A stretch of 60,000 bases of DNA from Lineus longissimus (GCF_910592395.1 NC_088325.1:9738109-9798108), one strand, 5' to 3'. Shown: positions 31,770 to 43,469, counted from the stretch's first letter. The notes: generated from the sequence alone by a model not told the origin. Program-made: numbers and translations.

Positions 31770-32397
31770 TGTGACCCACCACAACAAAGTGAGTCACGTT
31801 TCACACAGAAGATGAGCCTAACATGACACGAGGACATAACAGAAGAAATAGATGTTCTCAGATTTCACAAAAGGCAGACAACAGTTGCTTTTACACGAGG
31901 AGGGATCTAACCCTCCTCACCTCGAGCCACTTGAAGCCAGATCACCTGTAACTGGCTTTGTGCTGTCTACACGGAGACGGATTGAATCGACCTACCTCGG
32001 CAGTTTAGGCCATTTAAATCACTTCCCCCTCGTTAGGTGGTGCAGGTGACTCATCTTTTCATTCATCTAATACCTAATTATAGTACAATGAGTATTGTGT
32101 GCAAAGTGTCTCGAGGCCAGATCCGTTCTACACGGAGAATTAAGCGTCTTGAACTGGCTTTATCTGGCCTCAAGTGACTCGAGACTGCAGTGCTAACGCG
32201 CCTCGGGTCAGGTCACTTAGAGACGGTTCTGATTTCGTTCTACACGGTAAAAATTATCCTGACCCGCCTCGAGCTGGCTCGAAGCCGGTTCCAACTGTCC
32301 TCGTGTAAAAAGGCCTAACAGTGAAATGAACAACCAGTCCATCTCTACCTGTCAAGCTCAGAGCTACATGCGACTCATTTTGTCCTGGTGGATCAGA
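31770..32397 (-). mobile_element. GTGACCCACCA palindromic MITE, split by a 431-bp element
   Basis: 31770-31885 plus 32317-32397 rebuild a roughly 200-bp copy: TGTGACCCACCACAACAAAG..., AAAAGGCAGACAACAGTGAA, ATGCGACTCATTTTGTCC. The intact copies 52979-53183 and 57746-57940 run through this point unbroken. Confidence 0.78.
31886..32316. mobile_element. 431-bp TIR element nested in the above, TSD AACAGT (family E)
   Basis: TGCTTTTACACGAGG at the left, CCTCGTGTAAAAAGGCCT at the right, AACAGT at 31880-31885 and 32317-32322. The interior has repeated CTCGAG / CTGGCTT / GCCAG motifs in both orientations, like the subterminal motifs of 17900-18698. No coding capacity. Confidence 0.78.
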
Positions 32398-32743
32398 TTT
32401 GTTGGCTTTTCTCTTCAGTTCATAAATGTATTTCTGATTAAAATGATACTGCTTATTATAGTTCTACCATGCAATGCCATTGAAATTAACAATTATCTCC
32501 AATCTGAAATGACACAGTTTGTTTGCATTCAATGATAAATCTAATGAACATATGGCACTTACTGCGTAAATTGATGACATTTTTTTTGGGGCCGTGATTG
32601 GGAATGTAAACACATTGAATCACTTAAACCGAAAGTACGACCTGTGATGAAGACAGATGAAAAATGACCAATCTATTGAAGTTGTTAAAACAAGTGTGAT
32701 ATATCCATTAAAGGCCCGGTCCTTTCACAAGACTTTTGCAGTA

Positions 32744-32939
32744 CAGTAGAACCTCCCTTAGTGGACACCTCTCCATTAGGGACACCCTCTCTATTAAGGA
32801 CAACCTCTTTATTAAGGACACTAGTTTTGGACCCAAATTGGTTGTTTCTATTCAATTTGTCCGCTCTAATCAGGACACCTCTCTATTAAGGACAGCACTA
32901 GTCAGTCCCAAGGGTGTCCTCAATAGAGAGGTTCTAATG
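32744..32939 (+). mobile_element. CAGTAGAACCTC MITE, copy 12
   Basis: CAGTAGAACCTCCCTTAGTG to GAGAGGTTCTAATG with TA at both borders. It sits between two direct copies of a host segment (GAAGTTGTTAAAACAAGTGT at about 32679 and 32982). Confidence 0.8.
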
Positions 32940-33136
32940 TATAATGGCTTGCCCATTTTTGAAATTAATCACCAATCTGTTGAAGTTGTTAAAACAAGTG
33001 TGATTAATTATAGGCCTAGTCGTGTAGTTCTTTTACACGACTTTGGCACAATAATGCTTTGCCTATTATTGAAATTAGAAGATCGCCAAGATAAGAACTA
33101 TGAGAACTGCAAAAAGACTGTTTCAATACACATTAA

Positions 33137-33359
33137 CCCTCCAGCCCTCAAATGCCCGTGGACGCCCACAGCTTTTTCCTTCAAACGCCTGTGGATGCCA
33201 GCGATTTAGGGGCGACATCTGCCGTGAAAGTGCTGAACTTCTGCTCAGTCATGGAGTCATCCGTTACGGACGGGTAATACTACAGATTTTATGTTGAAAT
33301 TGCTCTTTTTAGGAATTTTTCTGGAGGAACAGATGGAAAAACGCTGGAGTGCTAAAGGG
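33137..33359. mobile_element. 223-bp TTAA-flanked MITE (short copy)
   Basis: CCCTCCAGCCCTCAAATGCC to GGAGTGCTAAAGGG, TTAA at 33133-33136 and 33360-33363. Interior (GACGCCCACAGCTTTTTCC, TTCTGCTCAGTCATGGAGT, TCTGGAGGAACAGATGGAAA) is the reverse complement of parts of 40648-40979. Confidence 0.72.
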
Positions 33360-33547
33360 TTAATGCACCACCCTATGTCTCAATACGAACTGGTTCAAGC
33401 ACGTTTAAATTCGCTTCAAGAACTACATTTGCTGAACAAGTGGTTTGAAAAAACTATCGATCGACCTGACTGATTGTGGCACCCAAGTATGTATCAACAT
33501 TTTATGTCCATTTATTTTGGTTTATCGAAAGTATGGCCAAAGCCTAA

Positions 33548-33988
33548 AGCCTGCAGCACACTAGCCGCCAACTTTGGCGACAAGGAGCGTTCAGCTGACG
33601 CCTCGCGATGCCGAAGTTGGTGGCCAGTGGATCCCGGTCAGAGCACACCTGCCCAGAATCAGCGTCCAGTAGCGTCTTTTCCGCCACTTTAGGCTGCCAT
33701 TTTGAAATGATGTGACATCAAGACGCATACTGATTGGCCATAGCCTCGCCGCTGACGCCAATTCAGGTGGCAATCCGTACCACACCTGGCTTCTTCTGGC
33801 GTTCAAACACGGCGACACGCGTCAAAAATCAAACATGTTAGATATTTGGCGTTTAGTTGCGGCAAGTGGCGGCAAGTTGCGTTCGCCGACGCCGTTCGTA
33901 GCAGACTAGGGATTTATCAGGCGTTCAGGACTCTTGTGGCAAAAAACGCCTGTGAACGCCGAAATTGGCGGCTAGTGTGCTACAGGCT
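33548..33988. mobile_element. 441-bp Harbinger-like MITE, TSD TAA
   Basis: AGCCTGCAGCACACTAGCCG at the left and its near-exact inverse at the right (25-bp TIR, one mismatch), flanked by TAA (33545-33547 and 33989-33991). The interior is rich in GGCG/CGCC (GGCGACAAGG, GGCGGCAAGTTGCG). The 3-bp TWA target is as for 13038-13400. Confidence 0.72.
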
Positions 33989-34133
33989 TAAGAAAGCATG
34001 TGGATCACATGTATTGTATTGTGAAGAGTTATTCCTGGTTACTCTAAGGTTATTCCTATTCGGGAATTAGCACCAAGGGTCCAGGCCGCCAAGGGGCCAG
34101 TCAGTCTGTCAATTCCAAGCCATTCAACAAGTA

Positions 34134-34237
34134 CAGTAGAACCTCTCTATTAAGGTCACCCTTGGGACTGATAAGTTCTGTCCTTAATAGAGAGGTTGTC
34201 CTAAACAGAGAGGTGTCCGCTAAGGGAGGTTCCACTG
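34134..34237 (-). mobile_element. CAGTAGAACCTC MITE, copy 13, internally deleted
   Basis: Only 104 bp: CAGTAGAACCTCTCTATTAA directly to TAGAGAGGTTGTCC and GGGAGGTTCCACTG, with TA on both sides. The core is missing. Confidence 0.78.
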
Positions 34238-34786
34238 TATAACACCTGAACACTGCTTACCTGTAGGCCTAGTTTCATCTTAGTTGGACAAGAACTGATG
34301 TATTTCATGCATGAGAAAACACATTTAGAGGAGAATAACTTAGAATGATCGACTCACAATCAAAATAGTGCTTAGACTATTAGTCTAAGAGCAGTTAACA
34401 AAACAACATATTAAAACAAAATTGGAATTCGCTCAGACCCATCCTCATTTTGGTCTCATTCCAATCCACCTATTTACACCACACACAACAATCTCGCCTA
34501 ATGTGATCAAAAGGGGTTGCATGTCAAAGGCCTACAAATTTCCAATTCCGTAAAAACCTACTGAATGTAAACATGTTGTTGTAAGGTCAGTTACACAAAT
34601 ACTACACATATCAAGTCTCAGCAAAGTTGTCAAATTTCAAATTTGGCCGATTTATTGCTTTGATAAATCGACTGAGACGCGGGAAATGGATTTGCATCAT
34701 ATTGCTCGAACGACTTTTTAAAAAAAAGTTCGAACATCGTTTAAGATAACGCTAATAAATAACCTTGTAACACCTTGTAATGTAAT

Positions 34787-35190
34787 CCGAGTATGACATA
34801 TGTACATGTAATCGGCGTATTACATTCATGTAATCGGGGTATTACATGTTCATGTAATCGGAGTATCACATGTTCATGTAGTCAGAGTATCACACGTTCA
34901 TGTAATCAGAGTATTACATGTTCATGTAATCAGAGTATCACACGTTCATGTCATCGGAGTATTACATGTTAATGTAATCAGAGTATTACATGTCATGAAT
35001 CGGAGTATTACATGTTCATGTCATCAGAGTATCACACGTTCATGTCAACGGAGTATTACATGTTCATGTAGTCAGAGTATTACATGTTCATGTAATCGGA
35101 GTATTACATGTCATGTAATCGGAGTATCACTCGCTCATGTAATCAGAGTATCACATGTTCATGTAATCAGAGTATTACATGTTCATGTAC
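34787..35190 (+). repeat. Tandem array of a 24-bp unit, about 17 copies
   Basis: Unit CATGTTCATGTAATCGGAGT plus ATTA/ATCA. Because 24 is a multiple of 3, one plus-strand frame stays open through the array. I regard that as an artefact of the period. Confidence 0.88.
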
Positions 35191-35518
35191 CCTTTACCTT
35201 TATTATACTCCATCTTGGTGAAAAACTACAAACCAATAGTCCACAGACAGCTTCACCGTCAGAGGGAACACAGTCCACTGCATATATTCCTGACCGACAT
35301 GAAAAAATTACTAGCACTCTGACGAATCCCAAATCTTCTGAATGGACAGTACAGTTGTAATATTCACCCTATTTGGCAAGGAACCATTGTGTCAAATGTC
35401 CCTAGATAAACTTATACTAGATTCACCGCTCTAATTCCGGTTCTGAATTCTAAGGTCAAGCCATACAAGATATTATAGAAATTTCTATTTTTATACAATT
35501 CAATACACAATTAAGATA

Positions 35519-36190
35519 CAGTAGAACCTCCATTAGCGGATACCTCTCTACTAAGGACACCCTCTCTATTAAGGATACTAGTTTTGGTCCCAAATTTGGT
35601 GTTTCCATTCAATATGACCTCTCTAATCAGGACAACTCTCTATTAAGGACAGCACTTGTCAGTCCCGAGGGTGTCCTTAAAGGTGACCTGAAATGCTTTT
35701 ATTAAAATTCTAACTTGGGGTATAAAACTATAGGGCATAACATAAGAAACACAAGTGTGAAAACCGCATAAAAATCAAACTACTCATCTTAAAGTTATAG
35801 CAGTTTGTAATTCAAACATTCCAGGTGGTGCAGGAAGAACAAATTAATGATGTACATTGTGCTGTACTGAAATAAAGTTTTGATAGTTTCATGCTTATAT
35901 TTTAATTACCTTGTCACAGGTATGAGCTTTTAGGGAACAGGTAAATGTGCAATTTTAAAATATAGGCATGAAACTCTAAAAAACTTTATTTCAGTACAGC
36001 ACAATCTACATCATCAGTTTGTCCTTCCTGCACCACCTGGAATGTTTGAATTTTCTACCTGCCATAACCTGAAGATGGGTAGTTTGCTTTTTATGCGGTT
36101 TTCACCACTGTGCTTGTTATCTTATGCCCTATCATTTTTTCCCTAAGGTAAAGAGTGTTGCAGGTGACCTTTAATAGAGAGTTGCTACTG
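35519..36190 (+). mobile_element. CAGTAGAACCTC MITE, copy 14, split by a TTAA element
   Basis: CAGTAGAACCTCCATTAGCG to AATAGAGAGTTGCTACTG with TA at both borders once 35681-36170 is removed. The insertion point is the GTCCTTAATAGAGAG motif common to all copies. Confidence 0.82.
35681..36170. mobile_element. 490-bp fold-back element nested in copy 14, TSD TTAA
   Basis: AGGTGACCTG / CAGGTGACCT ends, TTAA at 35677-35680 and 36171-36174. The arms are long, about 220 bp each, sharing blocks such as GTGAAAACCGCATAAAAA, CATTCCAGGTGGTGCAGGAA and GTGCTGTACTGAAATAAAGT, around a loop of some 50 bp. Ends are not the usual CCC of piggyBac, so superfamily is open. Confidence 0.82.
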
Positions 36191-36559
36191 TACTGTAATA
36201 GGCGAGTGACACCAAAGTTGTCCAATGGACACGGGACAATGGACTTTGTGTTATTTTGAAGTAATTAATGAAAGGGTCCTAGATCGGTGAAACTAGAGTA
36301 ATAGATGAATGAACCTGATTGAATTAAGCAAAGAATGCTTCAAACAATACACTATAGAGTAAATTCGGAACAAGTTTACAATCCTCGATCATGACCCAAA
36401 AATAGTCATCAATTGACAAAATAAGTGCCATTGACATTGTTAAATGGATTTAAAGTTGAATACAACCCAACTACGTTCTATTATTTATTATCTATCATTT
36501 ACGATCGATCGTGATCGTAAATTTGGAGGTTAAATTGACGTTTTGTTATGACAAAATGT

Positions 36560-36880
36560 GGCACTTTTAATGATATTTTTAGAGTTTGACCTCTGTAAAC
36601 TTTTAAAAAGTTAAAAATTTCATGGTTCTGGCTATCGGGGGTTCATGACATATTGACAAAATAAGGTTTTCAATGATATGGCCGCCTGGAGCCTAGAAAG
36701 TAGGTCAAAATGGTGATGATTTTTTGTGTGTCAAGTCATGTTGTCATAAGACATCCACACACCAAGTTTCAACTTCCTAGACTCAACAGTGAGGGAACGT
36801 GCCACCGTTGTAGACGGACAGACTGACAGACGACGGACAAGAAGTGATGACATAAGCTCCCCAGGTGAGCTAAATATGGT
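36560..36880 (+). repeat. Dispersed repeat with ACGGACAGAC tail (family F relative)
   Basis: TTTGACCTCTGTAA, CACCAAGTTTCAACTTCC, GAACGTGCCACCGTTGTAG and GACGGACAGACTGACAGACG, then GATGACATAAGCTCCCCAGG. It parallels the 3' half of 47085-47600. No ORF. Confidence 0.5.
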
Positions 36881-37409
36881 TTTTGATATTCCGAATAACT
36901 ACAAAGGATTTTTTAATAATTTTTTGGGCCAAAAAGCCTCTATGGTGTGCAAACTTTTTGGGTTTTTCAAACGCTCAACACCGTATTTCTAAGAGAGATT
37001 CAGCTGTGACCCAATTAAGTCTCACTGGTAAATTGAAGTGGCTTACCCGGGAATGGGTGGCTTCAGATGGTTTATCACAGATATTAAGCCTGGAAAAAAG
37101 AATATGATAAAAATTATAACAATACTGCAGGGGTTTCATAAAACTTTTTTCGTCATATCAGTATCTCTAGTTCGGTATCAATTCCTTTACCCATTTATGC
37201 ACTTTCTACCAATACCTCTAAAATATCAATTTTAGTCAGAGAAAATCTCAAAAGCGATTTTATATCTAAAAGCAGAGCAGCTTTTACACTTAGTAACCTG
37301 CCCGGGAAACTTCCACCATAGGATGATTGACAATAAGTAAAGTTTTCGTTGACTTACTTGGGCATGGGGTGGTCTCAGAACGCTAGCTGGAGAGACACAG
37401 AGTCAGAGA

Positions 37410-37710
37410 TGTACCTTCCTGAAGTAGTTGAATCTGTAACAACAACAAGAATTAGTTTAAAAATGGATATTATCTGAGGCTCACCAAATCCGAGGTCATA
37501 CGCTATGCCCCCCCCCCATACTCCCTAATCAGGCCTTTCCGAAGACACTCCACTCCGATGCACTTTTCTCAAGTAGTGTAATCTGTAACAACAACAAGAA
37601 TTAGTTTATCAGAGGTCACACCCTATGCCCCCCCCCATACTCCCTAATCAGGCTTTTCCAAAGACACACCGATGCACCTTTCTGAAGTAGTGTAATCTGT
37701 AGTAAGGATA
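37410..37710 (+). repeat. Tandem duplication, about 2.5 units of 115-153 bp
   Basis: TGAAGTAGTGTAATCTGTAA, CAACAACAAGAATTAGTTTA and CCCCCATACTCCCTAATCAG recur at about 37415, 37568 and 37682. Unit length differs by an internal indel. Confidence 0.75.
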
Positions 37711-37794
37711 AGGAAAGGTTTTAGAATGGAGATCATCGGAGTCTCACCCCATCAGAGAAAAAGCTCACGTGCACTCTCACCCCCAGTTTTAATC

Positions 37795-38015
37795 ATAAAA
37801 CTTAAAAATAATTTACATGCACACTGGTGATTGGGCCTACAATGTTCATTAATTTTGAATTTGTATTTGTATTTTAAAATGTCCAAACGCGAAAATGCAT
37901 ACCAAATATAAATTTCAACATTGCCGTTGTGTGGACTGACATACAAATACCATGAATATCACGTTTAACATAACTGCATTACGGCAGTGTGTATTAGCGG
38001 ATTCCTATTTTAAAA
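37795..38015 (-). repeat. Dispersed repeat family D, copy in minus orientation
   Basis: The minus strand gives CACACTGCCGTAATGCAGTT, TCAGTCCACACAACGGCAAT and TTGAAATTTATAT in family D order. Confidence 0.5.
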
Positions 38016-38158
38016 ATTTGCCAACATATTCTAGAATCACCGATCTAACATCAGTTCATTATCTCTCAGGGGCATGACAGCCCCAAGCACAATGCGTATT
38101 GAACAGGCCAAGGCCCCTTCATAACTGATTGGCTCAGGGCCTATGCCTGTTATTAGCC

Positions 38159-38538
38159 GCACGTACACAACCTGAAAATAGACCACCAATCTTGGTTCGC
38201 GAACCAATGCCGCACCATCGAAAATCCACCAAGCGCTTACACCAGCGCTGCAGCTATATAAAATCCGGCAACAGATGGCGTGCAAACAATAAGCAGAAAG
38301 CGCCATTTTGAAAGCGCCACCTGTCGCCGAACCATCTAACTAGCTAATTGCCGATCCATTAGCACGTACACCACGACAAAGCCGAGCTTTTAACAAGCCG
38401 GACGAATTTGGACCATCAAGCTTGATGGGACAAATTCGCCCGGCAATTTGTATTGGCAATGGATTGCCGAACCAATTTGTCGCAGCAATGTGGTGGTGTA
38501 AGTGCAATTGGTCCACCAATATTTCGTGGTGTACGCGC
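38159..38538. mobile_element. TIR element family B, copy 3
   Basis: GCACGTACACAACC at the left and GGTGTACGCGC at the right, with subterminal GACCACCAAT / GTCCACCAAT. It shares GCGCCACCTGTCGCCGAACC and CAAGCTTGATGGGAC with the other copies. Interior has paired AAGCCGAGCTT and ACGAATTTGG motifs. Confidence 0.5.
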
Positions 38539-39399
38539 AGCTATTCTGAACCCCTGCTGTGAAATCGAAACTAACAACACTTAGGGTAGATAGATGTAGA
38601 GTACATTTACATAGTCAGTATACATCCTAAAATGAGATGCATAAATGTCTTTGATACTTAACACCATGCTTTATTATTTTTTGTTGGAGCACAAGAGGAC
38701 AAACACCTTGACTTTTAAATTTATGGCTTTTAGGGGCAGAATTCAGCAGTTTGAAATGCAGAAGATGCTCTGCAGGGAGGGGGGAGGGTCAGCAATCAAT
38801 AAAAACATATTCTGTGGACATGTGGCGCCCTCTCATATCGTTAAACTGTGTGAAAACCATGGCACCTGAATCCTGGTTATATGCGAAATTGGCTTCGGTG
38901 GGAGCCAGAATATGGGAATCAGTAACAAATACATGCCAGCAAGCAAAATGGATTGTAAAAAGCTAGCGTCACTGGTGGAGAGTATAGCAGGCAGATAAGG
39001 TCATTAATAACCCTATTATACGTTCAAGACAAAACAATTTCAAAGGGGCACGAAAGGCAAGAGCACAGGGTTAAACAAATTTCAATGCGGACATTTACGT
39101 TTAACGTAAAATCACAATTTCAAATCTTCGATTAAAAATCATTTTTGTTGATTCTTGTGTGTAACTGACACTAGAATAACTTCAGAAATGTTCGAACATG
39201 ATATCATAATATTGTCCTTGTGAGTCTTGGGAGTAAATGATAAAATAGGTATATTTTTGGGGAATTATACACTGATGAGTTATGAAATATGTGTACGTCA
39301 GACTGAGGGTCAAAGGTTTATACCCATGTGACTTGATATAAGGATTATGACGTTGATGATAGGGAAAGTCTCTCGGTCACGAGATATGTAAGATTGATT

Positions 39400-39840
39400 A
39401 AGGCCTACACCTTGCGTAATTACTGGTGGGCCATGAAAATAAAAATGCTTTTCTACACAGTCATGGTCAACAGTGTTGTAGTGCAAAAACTTGGTTATGA
39501 AGTTTGTATATCTTTTAGTGTGTCCACACAACGGCATTCAAAATCACACAATTTGAAATTTTCAAATTCAAATACAAAATTTCAAATATTTAACATTGGC
39601 GTAGAAAATATTGGCAGTATAGCTAGGCAGGCAAGATAAAGTTACATGAAGTCGCCAATAGGGGTCTCTCACATCCCACAGCACGTCGAAATGATTCACG
39701 CTTGTACGAGGAATATATTTAGTGCTGAATCTGTCACGACCCAGGGCCCTTACTGTGTATATTAGTCACGTGAAGATGGCCAAATTAGCCCCTCTCCTCC
39801 TGAGTCCTGTATAGTCCTCCTTAAAAGGTTATTTTGGGGC
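39400..39840 (+). repeat. Composite: family D copy plus a repeat inverted at 45.5-47.0 kb
   Basis: 39400-39610 is family D (CAGTGTTGTAGTGCAAAAAC, GTCCACACAACGGCATTC). 39615-39840 (CTAGGCAGGCAAGATAAAGT, GCCAATAGGGGTCTCTCACA, ATTCACGCTTGTACGAGGAA, CGTGAAGATGGCCAAATTAG) reappears reverse-complemented in two pieces at 45541-45630 and 46826-46966, in swapped order. Confidence 0.55.
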
Positions 39841-40019
39841 TGCTATATTGTATAAATATTGAGGGGACTGATGTGAGAGACAGAGTGAGTGAACATGTTG
39901 GAATCAGACTGCCCGAGGAAGGAATAAAAAGCAAATATAAAGAATAGAAACCATTCTGAACTATCAGAGTTACTCGGTCTGCTAACTCTTGGTGTAACAG
40001 AGTCCGGGTTGGCAGAGTG

Positions 40020-40140
40020 GATCCAAGCCCAGACCAGAGCCCCAACAAAACAAATGCACACACTCAGAACACAACAGAGGACCTGACCAGAGCCCAAACA
40101 AAACACATGCACACACTCAGAACACAACAGAGGACCTAAA
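40020..40140 (+). repeat. Two-copy tandem duplication of about 57 bp
   Basis: GACCAGAGCCC(C/A)AACAAAACA followed by CACACACTCAGAACACAACA and GAGGACCT occurs twice in succession with a few differences. Confidence 0.75.
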
Positions 40141-40647
40141 CCAACTTCAGACAATGCCAAAAGCCACTGTGAGCCTTTATCATTCCAGGTGAAACTCATG
40201 ATTGGTCAAAGCCCAAACAAACTGGTGAGACAAAATCGTCCGTTGTTTGTCTCACCAAACACCACAAGGGGCAGAGCTAAATCGAGGCCAAAACGGAGAT
40301 CGCAGCTGAGGTTTTGGGCGAAATGATACACTGTTTAGATGCTATTTAGCCAGTTTCGTTTCGCCTGTTTCACTTACACCTAAATACAGGTGACGTCCTC
40401 ACCAGCCATGTTGGAGGGACAGACAAAAGAAAGGAAAGTGAAACTGACCGTGACAACGTTTGATTGAGTTCAGTCAGGCACGACAATCATTGTTCGGTTG
40501 ACCATGAAAACACTCTTTTTACATGTAGGCCTTTTGTACGAGCATAATTCAACTGGCCAAATAGCGTCTTAGTCTACACATACAAGGTTTTATAAATGTG
40601 GGAATTAATTCTGCTCATTCAGCCGGTACTGACAGCACTTCGGTTAA

Positions 40648-40979
40648 CCCTTTTCCACTCCAGCAGTTTAGTATATTTTCCATCTGTTCCTCCAGAAAAA
40701 TGCCTTTTAAAAATTCATATACATGCCTTAAATTCATATAAATTCATATACATTCATAAAAGTAAGCAATTCTTTAACATGAAATCTGTAGTATTACTCG
40801 TCAGGAACGGATAACTCCATGACTGAGCAGAAGTTCTGCTCCGAAAATCAGCTCAAGTAGAACGATGTTTTGATTCATCACTTTCACAGCAGATGTAACT
40901 CTGATTGTGGGCATCCACGGGCGTTTGAAATGAGGGAAAAAGCTGCGGGCGTCCACAGGCATTTGGAGTGCTGAAGGGT
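40648..40979. mobile_element. 332-bp TTAA-flanked MITE (long copy)
   Basis: CCCTTTTCCACTCCAGCA to TGGAGTGCTGAAGGGT, with TTAA at 40644-40647 and 40980-40983. It is related in inverse orientation to 33137-33359 and includes an ATTCATATACAT-type short tandem stretch at 40712-40757. Confidence 0.68.
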
Positions 40980-41438
40980 TTAATAAACATGATTTTTGAT
41001 TATATAAACTGCAAGTAGGCCTTTAGTGTGAACATGATCGTAGTGTATTTCATTTATTCTCTTGTTGGTGCGGAATACTACAGTCCAAGTCACAAATGAC
41101 ATCTGTCCTGCTTCGCGTCTGTGACGTGCAACTTTGTGCACCAATGACACAGCAGTGACACGCTCATCTTGCTGTGTGTCGCGTAATTTATGCGCGACTT
41201 ACGCACGACCTACGTGCTGGGTAGCGCATTAAATGACATGCACTATTGACACGCCAATGACACGAGTTACAGGATGTCAATTGTGATTATGACTGTATAT
41301 CTTAAGGGTGTGAACGGCTGTATTCTCCCTTGGAGTGTGTCCACTCTGACGTCAACAATCAATAGAAGATAGAAATTTAAAAGTGTCATGAAAGGGTTAA
41401 TCAGACGTGAAACAATACGACACTCAGTCTGAGGCAGC

Positions 41439-41697
41439 GGGGCAGCGGTAGCGCAGTGGAAGAGAGTCGGCCTCATGATCAGGAGGTCGTGGGTTCGACT
41501 CCCGGTCGGATCACTGCTTGGTTCCCCTACTGGTCGAGTTCAAGTGAGCACCTTCTGGCTGCTCCTTGAAACCCCTGATTGATTTCTGTGGAGACCGGGG
41601 TAATAATATGATATCCCAAAGCGCTTTGAGCGAGAACTATAGTGTCACGGAATTGCGCTATATAAAAGACTCATTATTATCATTATTATTATTATTA
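41439..41697 (+). mobile_element. Full-length tRNA-derived SINE with ATT tail
   Basis: The head (41439-41513) has a good A box (GGTAGCGCAGTGG) and B box (GGGTTCGACTCCC). The body follows, then GCGCTTTGAGCG, GCGCTATATAAAAGAC and a terminal (ATT)n tract. That head-body-simple-tail order is diagnostic of a tRNA-derived SINE mobilised by a LINE. The anticodon arm is irregular, so this is not a tRNA gene. Confidence 0.85.
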
Positions 41698-42689
41698 AGA
41701 ACTTCAGTCCCGGATAGGATGACGGTACGGTTTGCGCATAACTGACCAATCAGCTAACACCATTAACAGAGCCAGCAAATAGCTGATTGGTCAGTTATGT
41801 GCTAACTGTACCATCATTCATATGCGAGACTAAAGGTAATACCATCATCCTATTACGTGGACAGTTGATAGCGGGCAACGTTTCCCAGATTGGGCCTCCC
41901 ATCTCTTTTTCAATGGACCAGTGCTCATTGGTGTCCTGGAATATTTGTACATAAACACCATGCCAAGAAAGCAGATAAGCTATAGAATGATCACGAACAT
42001 ACTGATTGTTCAGAGTAATTCCTAAAATTCTCAGCACCATCCATAGCTAAATAAACAAAATATGGTTTTATGTTTCGCAAATCAATATGCGAAGCATGTT
42101 CCCATCATGCAATAATCTGTCAAGTCACGTCCAATGACGTGACCCAAATGTTCAATGCAGCCCTGAAAGTTTCGGGTATTGGAAAACTATGGATTATAAA
42201 AAACTGGAGTGGGAATGTCTAGACGGACAGTCATCACTCTACACCGCCTGGAATGAATGAACTGGCGCCCTGTCCCAGCTCATTTCCCAATACCCCATCG
42301 GTTCTCAAAGTCAGCAAGTCTCCATAACTATTGATGCCTGAATTTTCATCATTGAGTTATATGATGCTCATCAGCCGAAAGGTCCCTTTTTCACAAACTA
42401 CTTTAGTTTCAGCTGTCTTATGCGCGTAGTCCACTTGGCCAACCTTACTCTCCTGTCACCTTCAGCGCGTGTGGGCTGAGGGGCAATGCCCGCTTTGCGA
42501 TGCTATTTTCGTGGGTTCCTTTAATAGGGTGTTACCCCAATGTTCGCGGGTCCCAATCAGAATGGCAGGGTGCTGCACGGGTGAACTAGCCACACGTTGG
42601 ATGTGCTTCATTTGAAGACATACTAGTAACCGAGTGACCGAGTGACTAGCTAGGCCCTACATATACATGAGGAACACCGGCCTTATAAT

Positions 42690-43375
42690 TGCGGGAACAA
42701 GAACAAGTCAAGTGCCTTGTCAAAGGACCTACACCTCACACTCTGTGACCCTTCTGCATGCCAAGTACCTTACCCAAGGACCCACACCACTACCTTTGTG
42801 ACCCTTCTACCAAGTGAAGTGTCTTGTCCAATGACCCACGCCTCACATTTAGTGACCCTTCTGTGCACATGCCAAGTGTCTTGCCTAAGGACCCACACCT
42901 CCGGTCATGCTAATTCCCGACCTACCCCGACTTTTTCCGACATTTCCCGACTTGCGGAAAATGCTGCCAAAATATAGTGTATTAATCATCAGAATATTTA
43001 TATTTGTACTGTTTACATACAGAAACAGCACGTCTGTTAATTTCAGGACTTTTGAACGATGCTAAGTTGAGCAAATCAACTCCAATAATTAATTTATGCT
43101 GGGTTCAGACAAGGCCGTATGCATGTACAGTTTACAAGAAGCGACAACCACAACTAACCAAGATTACCGACCTGCAGAAAAATTGCGGTCGGTTGGGTAG
43201 ATGTAACTTGCTTTGCTCAACTTAGCATCGTTCAAAAGTCTTGAAATTAACAGACGTGCTGTATATGTATGTAAACAGTACAAATATAAATATTGGGAAA
43301 TGTCGGGAAAAGTCGGGGTAGGTCGGGAATTAGCATGACCCCACACCTCTACCTTCGTCACGCGTCTGCCAATGG
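42690..43375 (+). repeat. Degenerate roughly 62-bp tandem repeat interrupted by a TIR element
   Basis: Units read (CCAAGTGTCTTG)(CCTAAGGACCCACACCTC)(GTGACCCTTCT). About three and a half units lie left of 42902, and the array resumes at 43341 (CCACACCTCTACC). The element 42902-43340 split one unit. Confidence 0.65.
42902..43340. mobile_element. 439-bp fold-back element, GGTCATGCTAATTCCCGACC ends, 8-9 bp TSD
   Basis: GGTCATGCTAATTCCCGACC to its exact inverse, with arms of at least 130 bp (TATTTATATTTGTACTGTTTAC, GAACGATGCTAAGTTGAGCAA). The right arm lacks a roughly 45-bp block present in the left. CACACCTC stands outside both ends (42894-42901 and 43342-43349); a ninth C is ambiguous. No coding capacity. 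Confidence 0.78.
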
Positions 43376-43469
43376 ACTAAATGAAGGATTGGTTAACCTT
43401 GAATAAACTTTTTAGGACTTAATTTCATATTTTTGGAATCAGACAATTCCATATGAATTCCATTGAATT

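Noticed and set aside
34995-35360. Open frame with SITCSCNR-type repeats
   Set aside because: It is the translation of the 24-bp tandem array; period divisible by three keeps it open.
41439-41513. Functional tRNA gene
   Set aside because: A and B boxes are good but the anticodon arm is irregular and a SINE body plus ATT tail follows directly.
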